A DNA stretch of 64,000 nucleotides from Bdellovibrionales bacterium GWA2_49_15 (GTDB lineage Bacteria; Bdellovibrionota; Bacteriovoracia; Bacteriovoracales; Bacteriovoracaceae): the NCBI GenBank assembly GCA_001769855.1, contig MEPP01000023.1:98250-162249 (forward strand), written 5' to 3'. Made by a program: the position numbers and the translations under genes. Shown piece by piece: positions 51,083 to 60,941 of the stretch. The notes under the pieces were generated by a model. It was not told the origin of the DNA. It was given only the letters and a program-made list of their open reading frames with translations, and did not search any database. The first letter of the stretch is position 1. The number at the start of each line of letters is the position of its first letter.

Positions 51083-52513
51083 CACAAATTTAGTAACGGC
51101 CTTCGTCGCGCCCCGGGCCAGTTTAAACAAGTGCCGCGGATTGGCTCCGGCGTGTTTTAATTGCCGATACATATACTTCGGTCTGAAGTAAAACCGTCTC
51201 ATGGCATCTCTTCTGGCGGCGATAAGCTGTTCCTGGGTAAACCCATTGGCAATAAAGTTACTGCATGAATAGGTGTTGGTCAGTGACCAGTCTGGATTAA
51301 AGCTTCCATACTGCTCAATTCCCTCGTAACAGGGGGAACCGGGGAAAACGGTAAAAAAGGTGCATCCCACCACATCCATGGGAAGCTCAAGCATAAATTT
51401 GACTGTTTCTTCCAAGCTCTCGGGTGTCTCCGTGGGGTGTCCGAGGATAAAGAAACCCTTATTTTCAATGCCGGCCTTATCGGTCAGGGCAAAGGCAGTT
51501 CGGATCTGGTCAAAGGTAATTCTCTTTTTTAGATAGTCCATAACGCGCTGAGAGCCGGTCTCAACTCCATAAGCAATTTGCCAGCAGCCGGCCTCGGCCA
51601 TCTTGTTGATGCCTTCTTCCGTGACAGAATTCACACGAGCATCGCACGACCAAGAAACGTTCATTTTGTTCTCAATCATGAGATCACAAATCTTGATCAT
51701 GCGCTTTCTCAAGCTTACGAAGGTGTCATCATTGATCTGAATATCAGTGACGCCATATTTTTTGGTGAGAATCTCCATCATTTCTAAAACGTACTCGGGA
51801 CTATAGCCTCGAAGGGCATTGCCGTTAACGCTGGTATCGCAAAAAACACACTTGGCCGGGCAACCTCGGCTGGTCATGAGGTGATTAGTTTTTCCTTCTC
51901 CCGCACTAATGAAAGTCGTGCCATAACCATGCAACTTATTCATGGTGGGCAGTAAATCCCAGGCAGGAAAGGGGAGCTGATCCATATCCTTGATGTCAGG
52001 CCGTCGGGCGGTTTTTCTAACGGTTCCATCCTCTTCACGCCAAGCAAGGCCTTTGATATTGTCCAACGATCGCTTGCCATCGAGTGCTCTTAACAACTCA
52101 ACAATAGTGTCTTCACCTTCACCGATAACACAGACATCAAACAAGTTAGGATATTTTTTATAAGTCATTTCCGTGGCAGCAGTAATATGCACACCACCCA
52201 GAATAATCTTGGCCTCAGGCAGTAACCGTCTAAAAATCTCGCACAAATAGGCGACCGAGGTAATATTGTGAGTCATTGCCGTGAGACCGATATACCTTGG
52301 TTTCAGAGATACAACCTCATCAACCACCTGTTTAACATTGTAGTTGAGTGAAACCGCATCAACGATGGCGACGCGAAGACCGCAGTCTCGTCGGGCCACG
52401 GCCGCCAGAATGGCTATGCCTAAGTGAGGCAGATGGCCTGGCACGAATAATACATCGCCCTTTTCGTCGATCAGGGGAGGATCAATAAACACAATGTCTT
52501 TGGTTTCTACCAT
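51068..52513 (-). CDS. B12-binding radical SAM protein
   Basis: 481 residues. The N-terminal ~140 form a cobalamin-binding-like Rossmann domain (PGHLPHLGIAILAAVARR, LTAMTHNITSV, IILGGVHITA, VIGEGEDTI). The radical SAM core follows with TSRGCPAKCVFCDT (the CxxxCxxC cluster Cys), NDDTFV, YGVETGSQRVM and FFILGHPTET. Members of this class do methylations or other C-C chemistry on unactivated positions of lipids and sugars (BchE/HpnP-like). The protein also has a basic C-terminus. Its place between glycosyltransferase and polymerase genes suggests a modification of the glycan or its lipid carrier. Confidence 0.87.
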   Translation of the reverse strand: MVETKDIVFIDPPLIDEKGDVLFVPGHLPHLGIAILAAVARRDCGLRVAIVDAVSLNYNVKQVVDEVVSLKPRYIGLTAMTHNITSVAYLCEIFRRLLPEAKIILGGVHITAATEMTYKKYPNLFDVCVIGEGEDTIVELLRALDGKRSLDNIKGLAWREEDGTVRKTARRPDIKDMDQLPFPAWDLLPTMNKLHGYGTTFISAGEGKTNHLMTSRGCPAKCVFCDTSVNGNALRGYSPEYVLEMMEILTKKYGVTDIQINDDTFVSLRKRMIKICDLMIENKMNVSWSCDARVNSVTEEGINKMAEAGCWQIAYGVETGSQRVMDYLKKRITFDQIRTAFALTDKAGIENKGFFILGHPTETPESLEETVKFMLELPMDVVGCTFFTVFPGSPCYEGIEQYGSFNPDWSLTNTYSCSNFIANGFTQEQLIAARRDAMRRFYFRPKYMYRQLKHAGANPRHLFKLARGATKAVTKFVLPAH

Positions 52514-52716
52514 AATGGGCCTTGCTTCGAATTATCAAATTTCAAACCTACTTATTTTTCGGCCAGATATCAAGCGAGTTATGATGCGTATCTAGAATTT
52601 GTAGTAATGTCGTTTCTTGTCTCTTATGACTAGACGCGTGAAGAGTCTCTTCCCCAGGTAGTTCTGGCGAAACCATAGACAAATATACTAGAGTCCGACC
52701 TTTGCGAGGACAGATC

Positions 52717-55113
52717 ATGCTAGCTCGGAAACTGTCAAATATCTTAGACGATGCACCCACTAAAAAGGTGGCGCTTTTTTACCTTATCATTTCCATTTTT
52801 GTTCAAATTGATAAAGTGCTTTTAGGGAAATTTGCCATCGGAAAAGAGCATGATACCTTTGATTCTTTTTGGCCATTTCAACAGGCCATCGCCGATAGGG
52901 TGTTTTCTTTTAAGTTTCCAGGTTGGTTTCCAGATTATCTCGGTGGGATTGCCTTCAATGATATGGATATTAATTGGGCCTCAATTCCAGTGCTAATTTC
53001 GGGAATTGTTCCACAACCATATAGCTATCTTGCCTGCATGAGTGTGCAATTTTTAATCGCGGGATTGGGCACATATCTGTTCATGACATATTTTTTTCCT
53101 GAAGTTAAAAGACATGTTTGTTTTGTGGCCGGTTTAGTTTGGGCAATGGGGGTCATTAGTAAGACATATTGGAGTGTCATGGACCTGGCTTCCATTCCAT
53201 TGCTTCTCTATTCAACGGATATCTTGTTAAAGACTGTTGTGAAGCGAACGAGAATTTATGCCTTGCTAGGATTGTTGGTATGTGCATCCAATATCTATCT
53301 TGCGAAGGGTTCAATTTTTATTGCTTTTTTTCAGCTGATATTCATTTTTTTGACCAATACGGGAACGCACAAGAATAAATTCTTTCCTGAGAAAAAAGTC
53401 ATTTTGGTGTTGAGTACTTTTGCTATATTTTGGATCTCTGACTTTCTGGTAAACTCACCGGTGATAGTTTCTTTGTTGGCCACGAGTAGGGATGGGATGA
53501 GATCACTGGTTGACTTTGTCCCCCCACATAAGAGTGCCCTCGTTTTTCTTGCCGAGCAAACCCTCGTATTCCTAAAATACCCGATGTGGTATTCCGCTGC
53601 CACCTTTGGAACCCCTGCTACCTTAATACTTTTTTATAGTCTTATGACATATCGCAAAGGCAGTAATCTTGAAAAAAAGTTACTGATTTTTCTCCTCTGT
53701 GTTTTAGTATACTTCTGTTTTGTAGATCCCGCCGTTTGGTATCAACATTTGCGGCAGCATCTTCCCCTAAGAGAATTTCGCCTTAGCCGGTTTATTCTCG
53801 TCGGTCCGTTTGTGTTGCTGATCTGTCTCTCCTGTCGACTCGATTCATTTCTACAATGGTTACAAACAGGACCTGCTAAACAAATCTTCCTATTTCTGGT
53901 CGCTCTGACTTTGTTCAACTGTTCCAGGCATCTTCGCGATTCCTTTCCTTCAAACTATTTTGAAATGATACTCACGGTGTCGTCGATGCTGTTTTTTGTC
54001 CTGATTGTACTCCTGCGAAAAAGATTTTCTGAGAGAATTTTAGAGTTGGTCGTACTTTTACTCATTGGGGAGAGAATCCTTAATGCCAATGCAATCAAGC
54101 TTGCCGCCTCTCATCCGCCTTCTTTTGTACATTTTTTTGAGTCTGATGATTTTGCAAAAGTGCAACCTTCTCAACGATATGATTATCGAATTTCATTTGT
54201 GAACTGGCCTCCGACCGCCGGGCTTTGGAATGGATATCAAGTTACAGGAGGGTATGCCTCCCAGTATCCCAGGCGGTATGCAAAATTCTGGAATCTACTG
54301 ACTAAAAGCAGTTCTGATTTCAATGAATACCCATATAAGGCATACTTGGAAGATTCACCTTCGTTGCTTGAAACGGAAGTTCCCGTCAAAATTGAGAGTC
54401 TGCCTTTCAACCCAGACCTCTTGGCCCAGACGAATACGCGCTATCTTTTTACGAGAAATGAAATTGCTAATCCTGAGCAATCTGGACTAATTAAAACTGA
54501 TGATGGAGAAATTCGATTGAGAAAAAGTGGATTGGGTCGCTTGGGACAGGTATTTGAGAGAGTGTTCCAGCAAATTGATTATTATATTTATGAAATTAAG
54601 GACTACGCTCCTCGGTGCCAAATTGCCTATAACTATGAAATTTTGAATTCACATGTTGAATTTGACACCACAATTAAGGGAAAACTGAGAAAGGAGCTTC
54701 AATCTTCTGTACTTTTAATGCGCGAGGACTTGGATCACGCTATCGCCAATTCTATAGAGCGTGAAGTCGTAAAAGACCCAACTCATTTGCCCCATGCTTG
54801 CACAAAAATTGAAAGTTATGACAATGATAAAATTGTTATTCACGAGAACTTAGAATCTTCAGCGTTTTTAACTCTAAATGAGACCTATACCAAAGAATGG
54901 GAAGCATCCATAAACGGAAAAACTGTACCCATTTTTCCTGGATATGGCTTTCTAAGGACAATACAGGTGCCTAAGGGGTCTGTGAAGATTGTTTTTGAAT
55001 ATGCGCCCAAGTATCTGCGAGCTTCATATTTTCTATCTTTGGGAGCTCTCTTTCTTTATCTTATCCTTTTTGTAGTTTTTTTGGCGCTTAAGCCAAAAAA
55101 AGGGGCGACTTAA
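52717..55113 (+). CDS. YfhO/GT-C-like polytopic membrane protein
   Basis: 798 residues from the ATG at 52717 (GAGGA eight bases before it; TTG at 52702 rejected). About ten to twelve hydrophobic segments fill residues 15-450. The C-terminal ~300 residues are soluble and end with LTLNETYTKEWEASINGK, GYGFLRTIQVPKGSVKIVFEY and a final membrane helix, the recognisable tail of YfhO-type GT-C proteins, which use polyprenyl-linked sugars to decorate surface polymers. The front loop EHDTFDSFWPFQQAI may carry the catalytic acid. Start of a three-gene run up to 58165. The 203 bp before it show no other gene. Confidence 0.72.
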   Translation: MLARKLSNILDDAPTKKVALFYLIISIFVQIDKVLLGKFAIGKEHDTFDSFWPFQQAIADRVFSFKFPGWFPDYLGGIAFNDMDINWASIPVLISGIVPQPYSYLACMSVQFLIAGLGTYLFMTYFFPEVKRHVCFVAGLVWAMGVISKTYWSVMDLASIPLLLYSTDILLKTVVKRTRIYALLGLLVCASNIYLAKGSIFIAFFQLIFIFLTNTGTHKNKFFPEKKVILVLSTFAIFWISDFLVNSPVIVSLLATSRDGMRSLVDFVPPHKSALVFLAEQTLVFLKYPMWYSAATFGTPATLILFYSLMTYRKGSNLEKKLLIFLLCVLVYFCFVDPAVWYQHLRQHLPLREFRLSRFILVGPFVLLICLSCRLDSFLQWLQTGPAKQIFLFLVALTLFNCSRHLRDSFPSNYFEMILTVSSMLFFVLIVLLRKRFSERILELVVLLLIGERILNANAIKLAASHPPSFVHFFESDDFAKVQPSQRYDYRISFVNWPPTAGLWNGYQVTGGYASQYPRRYAKFWNLLTKSSSDFNEYPYKAYLEDSPSLLETEVPVKIESLPFNPDLLAQTNTRYLFTRNEIANPEQSGLIKTDDGEIRLRKSGLGRLGQVFERVFQQIDYYIYEIKDYAPRCQIAYNYEILNSHVEFDTTIKGKLRKELQSSVLLMREDLDHAIANSIEREVVKDPTHLPHACTKIESYDNDKIVIHENLESSAFLTLNETYTKEWEASINGKTVPIFPGYGFLRTIQVPKGSVKIVFEYAPKYLRASYFLSLGALFLYLILFVVFLALKPKKGAT

Positions 55114-55289
55114 GTAAACATGGATCCAAGGAAAGGCTTCTTTTTGATGATAGTTATGGTCAAAATTATCAAAAATTGGTTAGGATAACTTAATCAAGCT
55201 AGGAAGCTTCGAAACGATTCAAATTCAAAACTGTGCACGATCGAGTTTGAGAACAATGGGGAAAGGATTAGGGTCTAGTTCCAGTAATT

Positions 55290-56819
55290 ATGCATCCATA
55301 TATTGCCGCTTTTGACATCGTTGGAAATTTAGCAGCACTTCCGTTTGGCGTGCGAAAGCCGCACATCATCCCAGTAATTTTTCTTTTCTTAAACATTATT
55401 TGTTATACGACGAGAATTGGTCATTTTAATCTCACTGTCTACGTTTTTCTGCTCCCGGCCCTTGCCATTACCTTGTGGAAGAACCGGAAATCCATTTTTA
55501 ATAAAGAGCATATGCATAACGTGAAATACCTTTTTGGTCATTGTCTATCGATCGCGATTCTTGCCTTAATTCATCTAATAATGTGGGGAGAACTCCCTAT
55601 GTATTACTTGGGAATGAATATACTTTTTTTATGGATATTCCCAATCGTTCTTCTAGAATTTAAGACGTCGCATCTAAAGGATCTTTTGGCCGCAGGCTTT
55701 GTCTTGCTCGTTATCCTCGCCGTTTGTTTGTTGCCCCAGAGTATGTATTTTTACCTCCATACTGGTGAAAGTTTGTCTCGCACTATTGTGGGTGGATATG
55801 GAGTTGACGATCTCTTCGTAAACACATGGGTTATTATCCCTACGATTTATTATCATTGGCCTACTTCGGTCAGTGTTATCGATTCTTTTTTGGTGCTGAA
55901 GGAAGTGGAAAGTTATTTTGTTGCCCTGCTATCTGCACTATTTTGTGGATATTTTTTTCTTACGTATTTAGAAAAACCAGTGCGCAATTTGCTGGCAGCC
56001 ATTATTGTCTTTAGTTTGATGCATATTTCCCACTATATGGTCCTGACTGTAACTTTTTTGATTCTTTTTTTTTCCACTTGTGTGATGTTATCTTTTTTTC
56101 AAAGTATCGAGTTTTGGAAGAAGGGAAAGCGGAAATGTTTTTTTGCACTACTTCTTGTGAATTTTATTTTCATTTTCATGACGACAAACAATCTGACTTT
56201 TCAAAAAAGAATTTTGAGCAACTTAAATGATTTTGCCAGAAAAGAATACATTGAACATTTTTACGAAGATGAATTAGCAAGCGACCATAATGACGGAGCC
56301 ATTTATCTTAATTCGCGCTATTTCTATAACGCGCGGAGACACCAGAAATTTTCCTTTAATCCCTGGAAAATCAGACTTGAGAAAGAAGGGATGAGTCGGT
56401 TATCGAGGATCAGTGATACCCTCAATAATTTTATCAACAACATTCCGCCCCTCATAGGCATAGGTGATAAGAGCATGAATCCAGAGCGACCTATGTGGTA
56501 TAGCGGACATTCTTTTCTTTTAGATCATTATGTATCTTTTGGTGTTTTACTAGGCACCTTTGCTCTTGCATTTACTTTTATCATTCCTGGATTTGTGGTA
56601 TTGGGTGCATGGTGGACAACCCCTTTGCAGATTACTATGCCCTTAACACTATTGTGGCTTGCGCATTTTCTTGTTTCATCTTTTGGAATTTTTGGTGTTA
56701 GACCAATCCATGTAGGTATTTCTATCTATTTTGCCGTAGTATCATTAAATATTCTTCGACCATACTTAAAGCAGTCCAAGTTCTTTAGCTTTTTCAACAA
56801 GATATATTCACAGACGTGA
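55290..56819 (+). CDS. polytopic membrane protein, possible O-antigen polymerase (Wzy-like)
   Basis: 509 residues, about twelve hydrophobic segments with a long extracytoplasmic loop of ~120 residues (about 320-430, polar, containing NARRHQKFSFNPW and GIGDKSMNPERPMWYSGHSF). Length, topology and position fit a Wzy polymerase, which are too variable to recognise by sequence. The GHSFLLDHYVSFGVLLG segment is reminiscent of the HNxxL...G ligase/polymerase motif. It overlaps the alternative GTG of the next gene. The 176 bp before it hold no gene that I can see. Confidence 0.6.
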   Translation: MHPYIAAFDIVGNLAALPFGVRKPHIIPVIFLFLNIICYTTRIGHFNLTVYVFLLPALAITLWKNRKSIFNKEHMHNVKYLFGHCLSIAILALIHLIMWGELPMYYLGMNILFLWIFPIVLLEFKTSHLKDLLAAGFVLLVILAVCLLPQSMYFYLHTGESLSRTIVGGYGVDDLFVNTWVIIPTIYYHWPTSVSVIDSFLVLKEVESYFVALLSALFCGYFFLTYLEKPVRNLLAAIIVFSLMHISHYMVLTVTFLILFFSTCVMLSFFQSIEFWKKGKRKCFFALLLVNFIFIFMTTNNLTFQKRILSNLNDFARKEYIEHFYEDELASDHNDGAIYLNSRYFYNARRHQKFSFNPWKIRLEKEGMSRLSRISDTLNNFINNIPPLIGIGDKSMNPERPMWYSGHSFLLDHYVSFGVLLGTFALAFTFIIPGFVVLGAWWTTPLQITMPLTLLWLAHFLVSSFGIFGVRPIHVGISIYFAVVSLNILRPYLKQSKFFSFFNKIYSQT

Positions 56820-56827
56820 GGACGTTC

Positions 56828-58165
56828 ATGTTTTCAAAAAAGTATATAAAAAGTATTATTGCAGCCGAAATTTCCTCATTGTCGCGTTACGCGAATAAAG
56901 TTTATTACCATAATCCTGCAGATTTTCATTCGAGCGACCTCTATGAATACACGGTCTGCCGAGAGAAGGTAATTCTCAAGGAGATTTCAGAACTCCCGGA
57001 TATTTCCAGCGAGAAAGAGAGAACTTCTATCATTCTGCTTGATGGAACTTTGAATTATCATTCAGACATAGAAGATGTTTTGAAGGGCCTGAAGGAGAAA
57101 ATTTCACGCACAACAAGACTAATGATAGTTTGTTATAACCCATACCTGAGATGGATATATCTGTTGGCCAATTTCCTGGGGATTCGAAAAGGAACTCCTC
57201 CCTGTACATTTCTTAAAATGACAGACCTATATGATCTTGCAGAACTAACGGGATACAAAATCGTCCTAGATAAAAATAGTGCTTTCTTCCCTTTTCATAT
57301 CTTGGGAATTGGAAACATTATAAATTCACTTGTTGTTGCGACTCCTCTTCTGCGACACCTCGCATTTGTATCTGTAATAACCTTGAGGCCACTCAAACGA
57401 GATAAGGAGTTGCCCTCCTTATCGATTGTCATTCCTGCTAGAAACGAGAAAGGGAATATCGAAAATGCAATTCTCAAAATGCCATCTTTTGAAGGTGCGA
57501 AAACGGAAATTATTTTTGTGGAAGGCCATTCTAACGACAACACTTGGGGCGAGATTCAGCGAGTGATTGAAAAATATAAGGGGAAATATGACATCCAAGG
57601 TTTTCAGCAAACAGGTAAAGGCAAAGTCGATGCAGTGAGACTTGGATTTTCAAAGGCCACAAATGAGCTGCTCACAATTCTAGATGCCGATCTTACAATG
57701 CCTCCGGAGATGCTTTCCCGATATTACCAAGCATATACGAGTGGCGTGGCGGATTTTATCAATGGCAGCAGACTTCTCTATCAAATGGAAGGTGAGGCTA
57801 TGCGGTTCTTAAACAAACTCGGGAATATTTTTTTCGCTAAAACCTTATCCATAATTCTTGGCGTACGACTAAGTGATTCCTTGTGTGGTACAAAATTTTT
57901 GTCTGCCCATGATTATAAACGAATGGTTGAATGGCGCAGGGATTTTGGTGATTTTGACCCATTTGGAGATTTTGAGTTACTTTTCCCCGCGGCAATTTTG
58001 GGTTTAGGAATTGCCAACATTCCTATTAAATACTTGTCGAGAACGTATGGTGAAACCAATATTAGTCGGTTTTATCACGGATTTGTTTTGCTGAAGATGG
58101 TGACGGTCGGTTTTTTTAAAGTGAAATTGGGCAAGACAACACTTCCTCAATTGCAAAAAACTTAG
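56828..58165 (+). CDS. GT2 glycosyltransferase with a truncated methyltransferase-like N-terminus
   Basis: 445 residues from the ATG at 56828, with GAGG six bases upstream; a GTG at 56816 overlaps the previous stop and would add four residues. Residues 1-~190 look like the second half of a SAM methyltransferase (LLDGTLNYHSDIEDVLKGLKE resembles the post-motif-II helix, then KISRTTRLMIVCYNP), but no glycine-rich SAM loop precedes it. Residues ~195 onward are a GT2 domain: LSIVIPARNEKGNIENAI, IIFVEGHSNDNTW, LTILDADLTMPP (DAD) and the DSLCGTKFLSAHDYKRM block of DPM-like transferases. It converges with fcl, overlapping by 4 bp. Confidence 0.82.
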   Translation: MFSKKYIKSIIAAEISSLSRYANKVYYHNPADFHSSDLYEYTVCREKVILKEISELPDISSEKERTSIILLDGTLNYHSDIEDVLKGLKEKISRTTRLMIVCYNPYLRWIYLLANFLGIRKGTPPCTFLKMTDLYDLAELTGYKIVLDKNSAFFPFHILGIGNIINSLVVATPLLRHLAFVSVITLRPLKRDKELPSLSIVIPARNEKGNIENAILKMPSFEGAKTEIIFVEGHSNDNTWGEIQRVIEKYKGKYDIQGFQQTGKGKVDAVRLGFSKATNELLTILDADLTMPPEMLSRYYQAYTSGVADFINGSRLLYQMEGEAMRFLNKLGNIFFAKTLSIILGVRLSDSLCGTKFLSAHDYKRMVEWRRDFGDFDPFGDFELLFPAAILGLGIANIPIKYLSRTYGETNISRFYHGFVLLKMVTVGFFKVKLGKTTLPQLQKT

Positions 58166-59094
58166 GACGGATCGTCTAAAAAAAAGTCTACCGTTCTTTG
58201 GATCCCTTCCCTGAGGCTTATCTCCGGCGACCAGCCCAGAGCTTTAATCTTGCTTACATCAAGAAGTTTCTTCATCGTTCCATCGGGGAATTTGGGGTTA
58301 AAAACAATTTTTCCTTTAAAGCCCATAACATCGGCAATGAGATTTGCCAGATCTTTAATGCTGATATCGCTGCCAGTTCCTATATTCACCCAGTCAGGTA
58401 GCTCCTGTTTACAGTTCATTAGGAAAACACAGGCACGCGCCAGGTCGTCAACGTATAAAAATTCACGATAGGGCTTTCCTGTGCCCCATACTTCAAAGTT
58501 GGTATCCCCTTTTTTCATGGCATCGTTTAAGCGGGCAATCAGGCCGGGGATGACGTGGGAATTATCTCTGTGAAAGTTATCCTGGACGCCGTAGAGATTG
58601 GTTGGCATGGCAGAAAAAAACATTCGCCCATATTGACTGCGGATACTTTCTGCAGTTTTCAGCCCGGCGATTTTGGCGATGGCATAGGGTTCATTAGTCG
58701 GCTCAAGAGGCCCGGTGAGAAGGTACTCCTCTTTGATTGGTTGGGAGCACTCTTTAGGGTAAATGCAGGAGCTACCTAAAAACAAAAACTTTTGAACGGA
58801 AGAATTGAGTGCCGCCAGGAAAAGATTGTTCTGGATAGTGAGATTTTGCAAAATGAAATCGGCCCGGTAGTTATTGTTGGCTTGGATGCCACCAACTTTG
58901 GCGGCGGCCATAAAGACATATTCCGGGGTGTGTGTTTGGAAATAATCATTAACTTTATTTTGAATGGTCAAATCAAGCTGGGCATGAGTGGGGGCGAGGA
59001 CATTAATATAACCCTGATTAGCCAGCTCTCGTCTGATGGATGAGCCCACCAATCCTGAACCGCCCAGGACTAAAACTTTAGAATTTTTTTCCAT
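58162..59094 (-). CDS. fcl: GDP-L-fucose synthase
   Basis: 310 residues, full length for Fcl/WcaG. It turns GDP-4-keto-6-deoxymannose into GDP-L-fucose by 3,5-epimerisation and reduction. Motifs: [39 protein letters not shown], and PYAIAKIAG with the YxxxK dyad, then [12 protein letters not shown] and [11 protein letters not shown]. The GSSCIYPK and NLYG-x-xDNF blocks identify this branch. It follows gmd with a 17-bp overlap. Confidence 0.94.
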   Translation of the reverse strand: MEKNSKVLVLGGSGLVGSSIRRELANQGYINVLAPTHAQLDLTIQNKVNDYFQTHTPEYVFMAAAKVGGIQANNNYRADFILQNLTIQNNLFLAALNSSVQKFLFLGSSCIYPKECSQPIKEEYLLTGPLEPTNEPYAIAKIAGLKTAESIRSQYGRMFFSAMPTNLYGVQDNFHRDNSHVIPGLIARLNDAMKKGDTNFEVWGTGKPYREFLYVDDLARACVFLMNCKQELPDWVNIGTGSDISIKDLANLIADVMGFKGKIVFNPKFPDGTMKKLLDVSKIKALGWSPEISLREGIQRTVDFFLDDPS

Positions 59095-60139
59095 TGTTTT
59101 CCCTAAGTTCTTTCAGATCTTCTTCCACCATAATTCGCGCTAAATCGGCCACGCTGACCTTGGCTTCCCAGCCCAAAATTTTCTTGGCCTTAGTTGGGTC
59201 ACCGAGCAGGATGTCTACTTCTGTGGGGCGGAAATACTGAGGATCAATTTTGATCAGAACTTGGCCGGTTTTTTTATGCACGCCAACTTCCTGGGGGGTG
59301 CCGCGGGCCCCCTGCCACTCAATGGGGATATCCACAATATTAAAGGCCATTTCGGTAAATTCTCGCACTGAAACTGATTTGCCCGTGGATAAAACAAAAT
59401 CTTCCGGTTTGTCCTGCTGAAGCATCAACCACATGCCTTCGATGTATTCCTTGGCATAGCCCCAATCCCGTTTGGCATCCAAATTGCCAAGATAAAGGCA
59501 ATCTTGGCGTCCAAATTTTATCCCTGCGGCGGCGCGGGTAATTTTTTTAGTGACGAACGTTTCTCCTCGAATGGGAGATTCGTGGTTAAACAGAATGCCA
59601 TTGCAGGCAAACATCTTATAGGCCTCGCGATAATTGACCGTAATCCAGTAAGCATAGAGTTTGGCCACACCATAGGGACTTCTGGGATAAAAAGGAGTTT
59701 TCTCAGTTTGAGGAATTTCCTGTGCTGCGCCATAGAGCTCACTGGTGGAGGCCTGGTAAAATTTTGTTTTAGATTGGAGTCCACAGATCCGCATGGCTTC
59801 AAGGAGGCGTAGAGTGCCAATGCCGTCAACGTTGGCGGTATACTCGGGTGAGTCAAAGGACACTTTCACGTGACTCATGGCCCCCAAATTGTAGATTTCA
59901 TCTGGAGTAATTTCCTGGACCAATCGGATTAGGTTGGTGGAGTCGGAGAGATCTCCGTAATGCAGATGAAAATTGGTGGCCGAATGTTGATCGACATAGA
60001 GGTGATCGATCCTTTTAGTATTAAATGACGAGGAGCGGCGTTTAACGCCATGGACTTCGTACCCTTTATTGAGTAAAAATTCAGCTAGGTAAGAACCATC
60101 TTGCCCAGTGATTCCGGTGATCAAGGCCTTCTTTTTCAT
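59078..60139 (-). CDS. gmd: GDP-mannose 4,6-dehydratase
   Basis: 353 residues. First step from GDP-mannose to GDP-L-fucose (or GDP-rhamnose, perosamine and others). Motifs: [57 protein letters not shown] and [12 protein letters not shown] (YxxxK), then [20 protein letters not shown]. All are the signature blocks of Gmd. fcl follows, so GDP-L-fucose is the expected product. It is divergent from the methyltransferase at 60183. Confidence 0.95.
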   Translation of the reverse strand: MKKKALITGITGQDGSYLAEFLLNKGYEVHGVKRRSSSFNTKRIDHLYVDQHSATNFHLHYGDLSDSTNLIRLVQEITPDEIYNLGAMSHVKVSFDSPEYTANVDGIGTLRLLEAMRICGLQSKTKFYQASTSELYGAAQEIPQTEKTPFYPRSPYGVAKLYAYWITVNYREAYKMFACNGILFNHESPIRGETFVTKKITRAAAGIKFGRQDCLYLGNLDAKRDWGYAKEYIEGMWLMLQQDKPEDFVLSTGKSVSVREFTEMAFNIVDIPIEWQGARGTPQEVGVHKKTGQVLIKIDPQYFRPTEVDILLGDPTKAKKILGWEAKVSVADLARIMVEEDLKELRENNGKKF

Positions 60140-60182
60140 TGTGATTCCCTTAAAAAAATTGCTACCTGGAAGATATTATTAA

Positions 60183-60941
60183 ATGACTTGTTCTTGCAAT
60201 ATAAAACAAGAGGATCTTTTGGCCCGAGAGCATGGGCGAATTAGACAGCTCATTTTGGGTAAATTCGCCTTAAAGCAAATCTATCTCCAGGCCTATGGTG
60301 AATATCAAACCTGTATAGCAAAATGCGGAAAACACGGGAGCTTGTTGGAATTGGGCGCGGGGCTGGGCTTTGCCAAGGAAGTTATTCCCGAGCTGATTAT
60401 CTCTGACGTTGTTCAGTACCCGGGGGTGGAAAAAATCGTCGATGCCACCAAAATGGATTTTGCTGACGCTTCACTTCGTTTTATAGGGATGCTGAACGTT
60501 TTTCATCATATTCCGGATGTAGAAGCTTTTTTTCGAGAGGCCTCCCGTTGCCTACGGCCCAATGGTCGCATTTTGATCATGGATGAACATGTTGGGCCTT
60601 TGAGCACGCCCATCTTAAAATATCTCCACCATGAACCCTTTAATAAGCAGGCGGTTGCTTGGAATTTTGATTCAAAGGACCCCCTTATGGACGCAAATGG
60701 AGCTTTAAGCTGGATTGTTTTTAAAAGAGATTTTAACCTATACCAGAAGAAATTCCCGGATCTGAGGATGGTTTCTTACAAAGCTCATACCCCTCTGATG
60801 TACTGGCTTGCTGGTGGGCTAAAAAATTGGAATTTGGTGGATCGCAAACTTTATCCTCTCGCCAAATGGTTTGATGACCTGTTGATCAAGATTTGGCCTG
60901 GGCTTGGGTGCTTTAATACTATAGAGGTAGTTAAACTTTAG
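60183..60941 (+). CDS. class I SAM-dependent methyltransferase
   Basis: 252 residues. SLLELGAGLGFAKEV is motif I; VVQYPGVEKIVDATKMDF and MLNVFHHIPDVEAFFREASRCLRPNGRILIMDEH are the UbiE/Methyltransf_11-type motifs. The beginning has three cysteines (TCSCNIKQ, then TCIAKCG). It probably methylates a sugar or lipid in the polysaccharide pathway. The 3' end overlaps the convergent radical SAM gene by 11 bp. Confidence 0.83.
   Translation: MTCSCNIKQEDLLAREHGRIRQLILGKFALKQIYLQAYGEYQTCIAKCGKHGSLLELGAGLGFAKEVIPELIISDVVQYPGVEKIVDATKMDFADASLRFIGMLNVFHHIPDVEAFFREASRCLRPNGRILIMDEHVGPLSTPILKYLHHEPFNKQAVAWNFDSKDPLMDANGALSWIVFKRDFNLYQKKFPDLRMVSYKAHTPLMYWLAGGLKNWNLVDRKLYPLAKWFDDLLIKIWPGLGCFNTIEVVKL

Noticed and set aside
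52514..52716. Small minus-strand frame at 52548-52760 before the YfhO-like gene
   Set aside because: It overlaps the start of a well supported gene and has no ribosome site or recognisable sequence.
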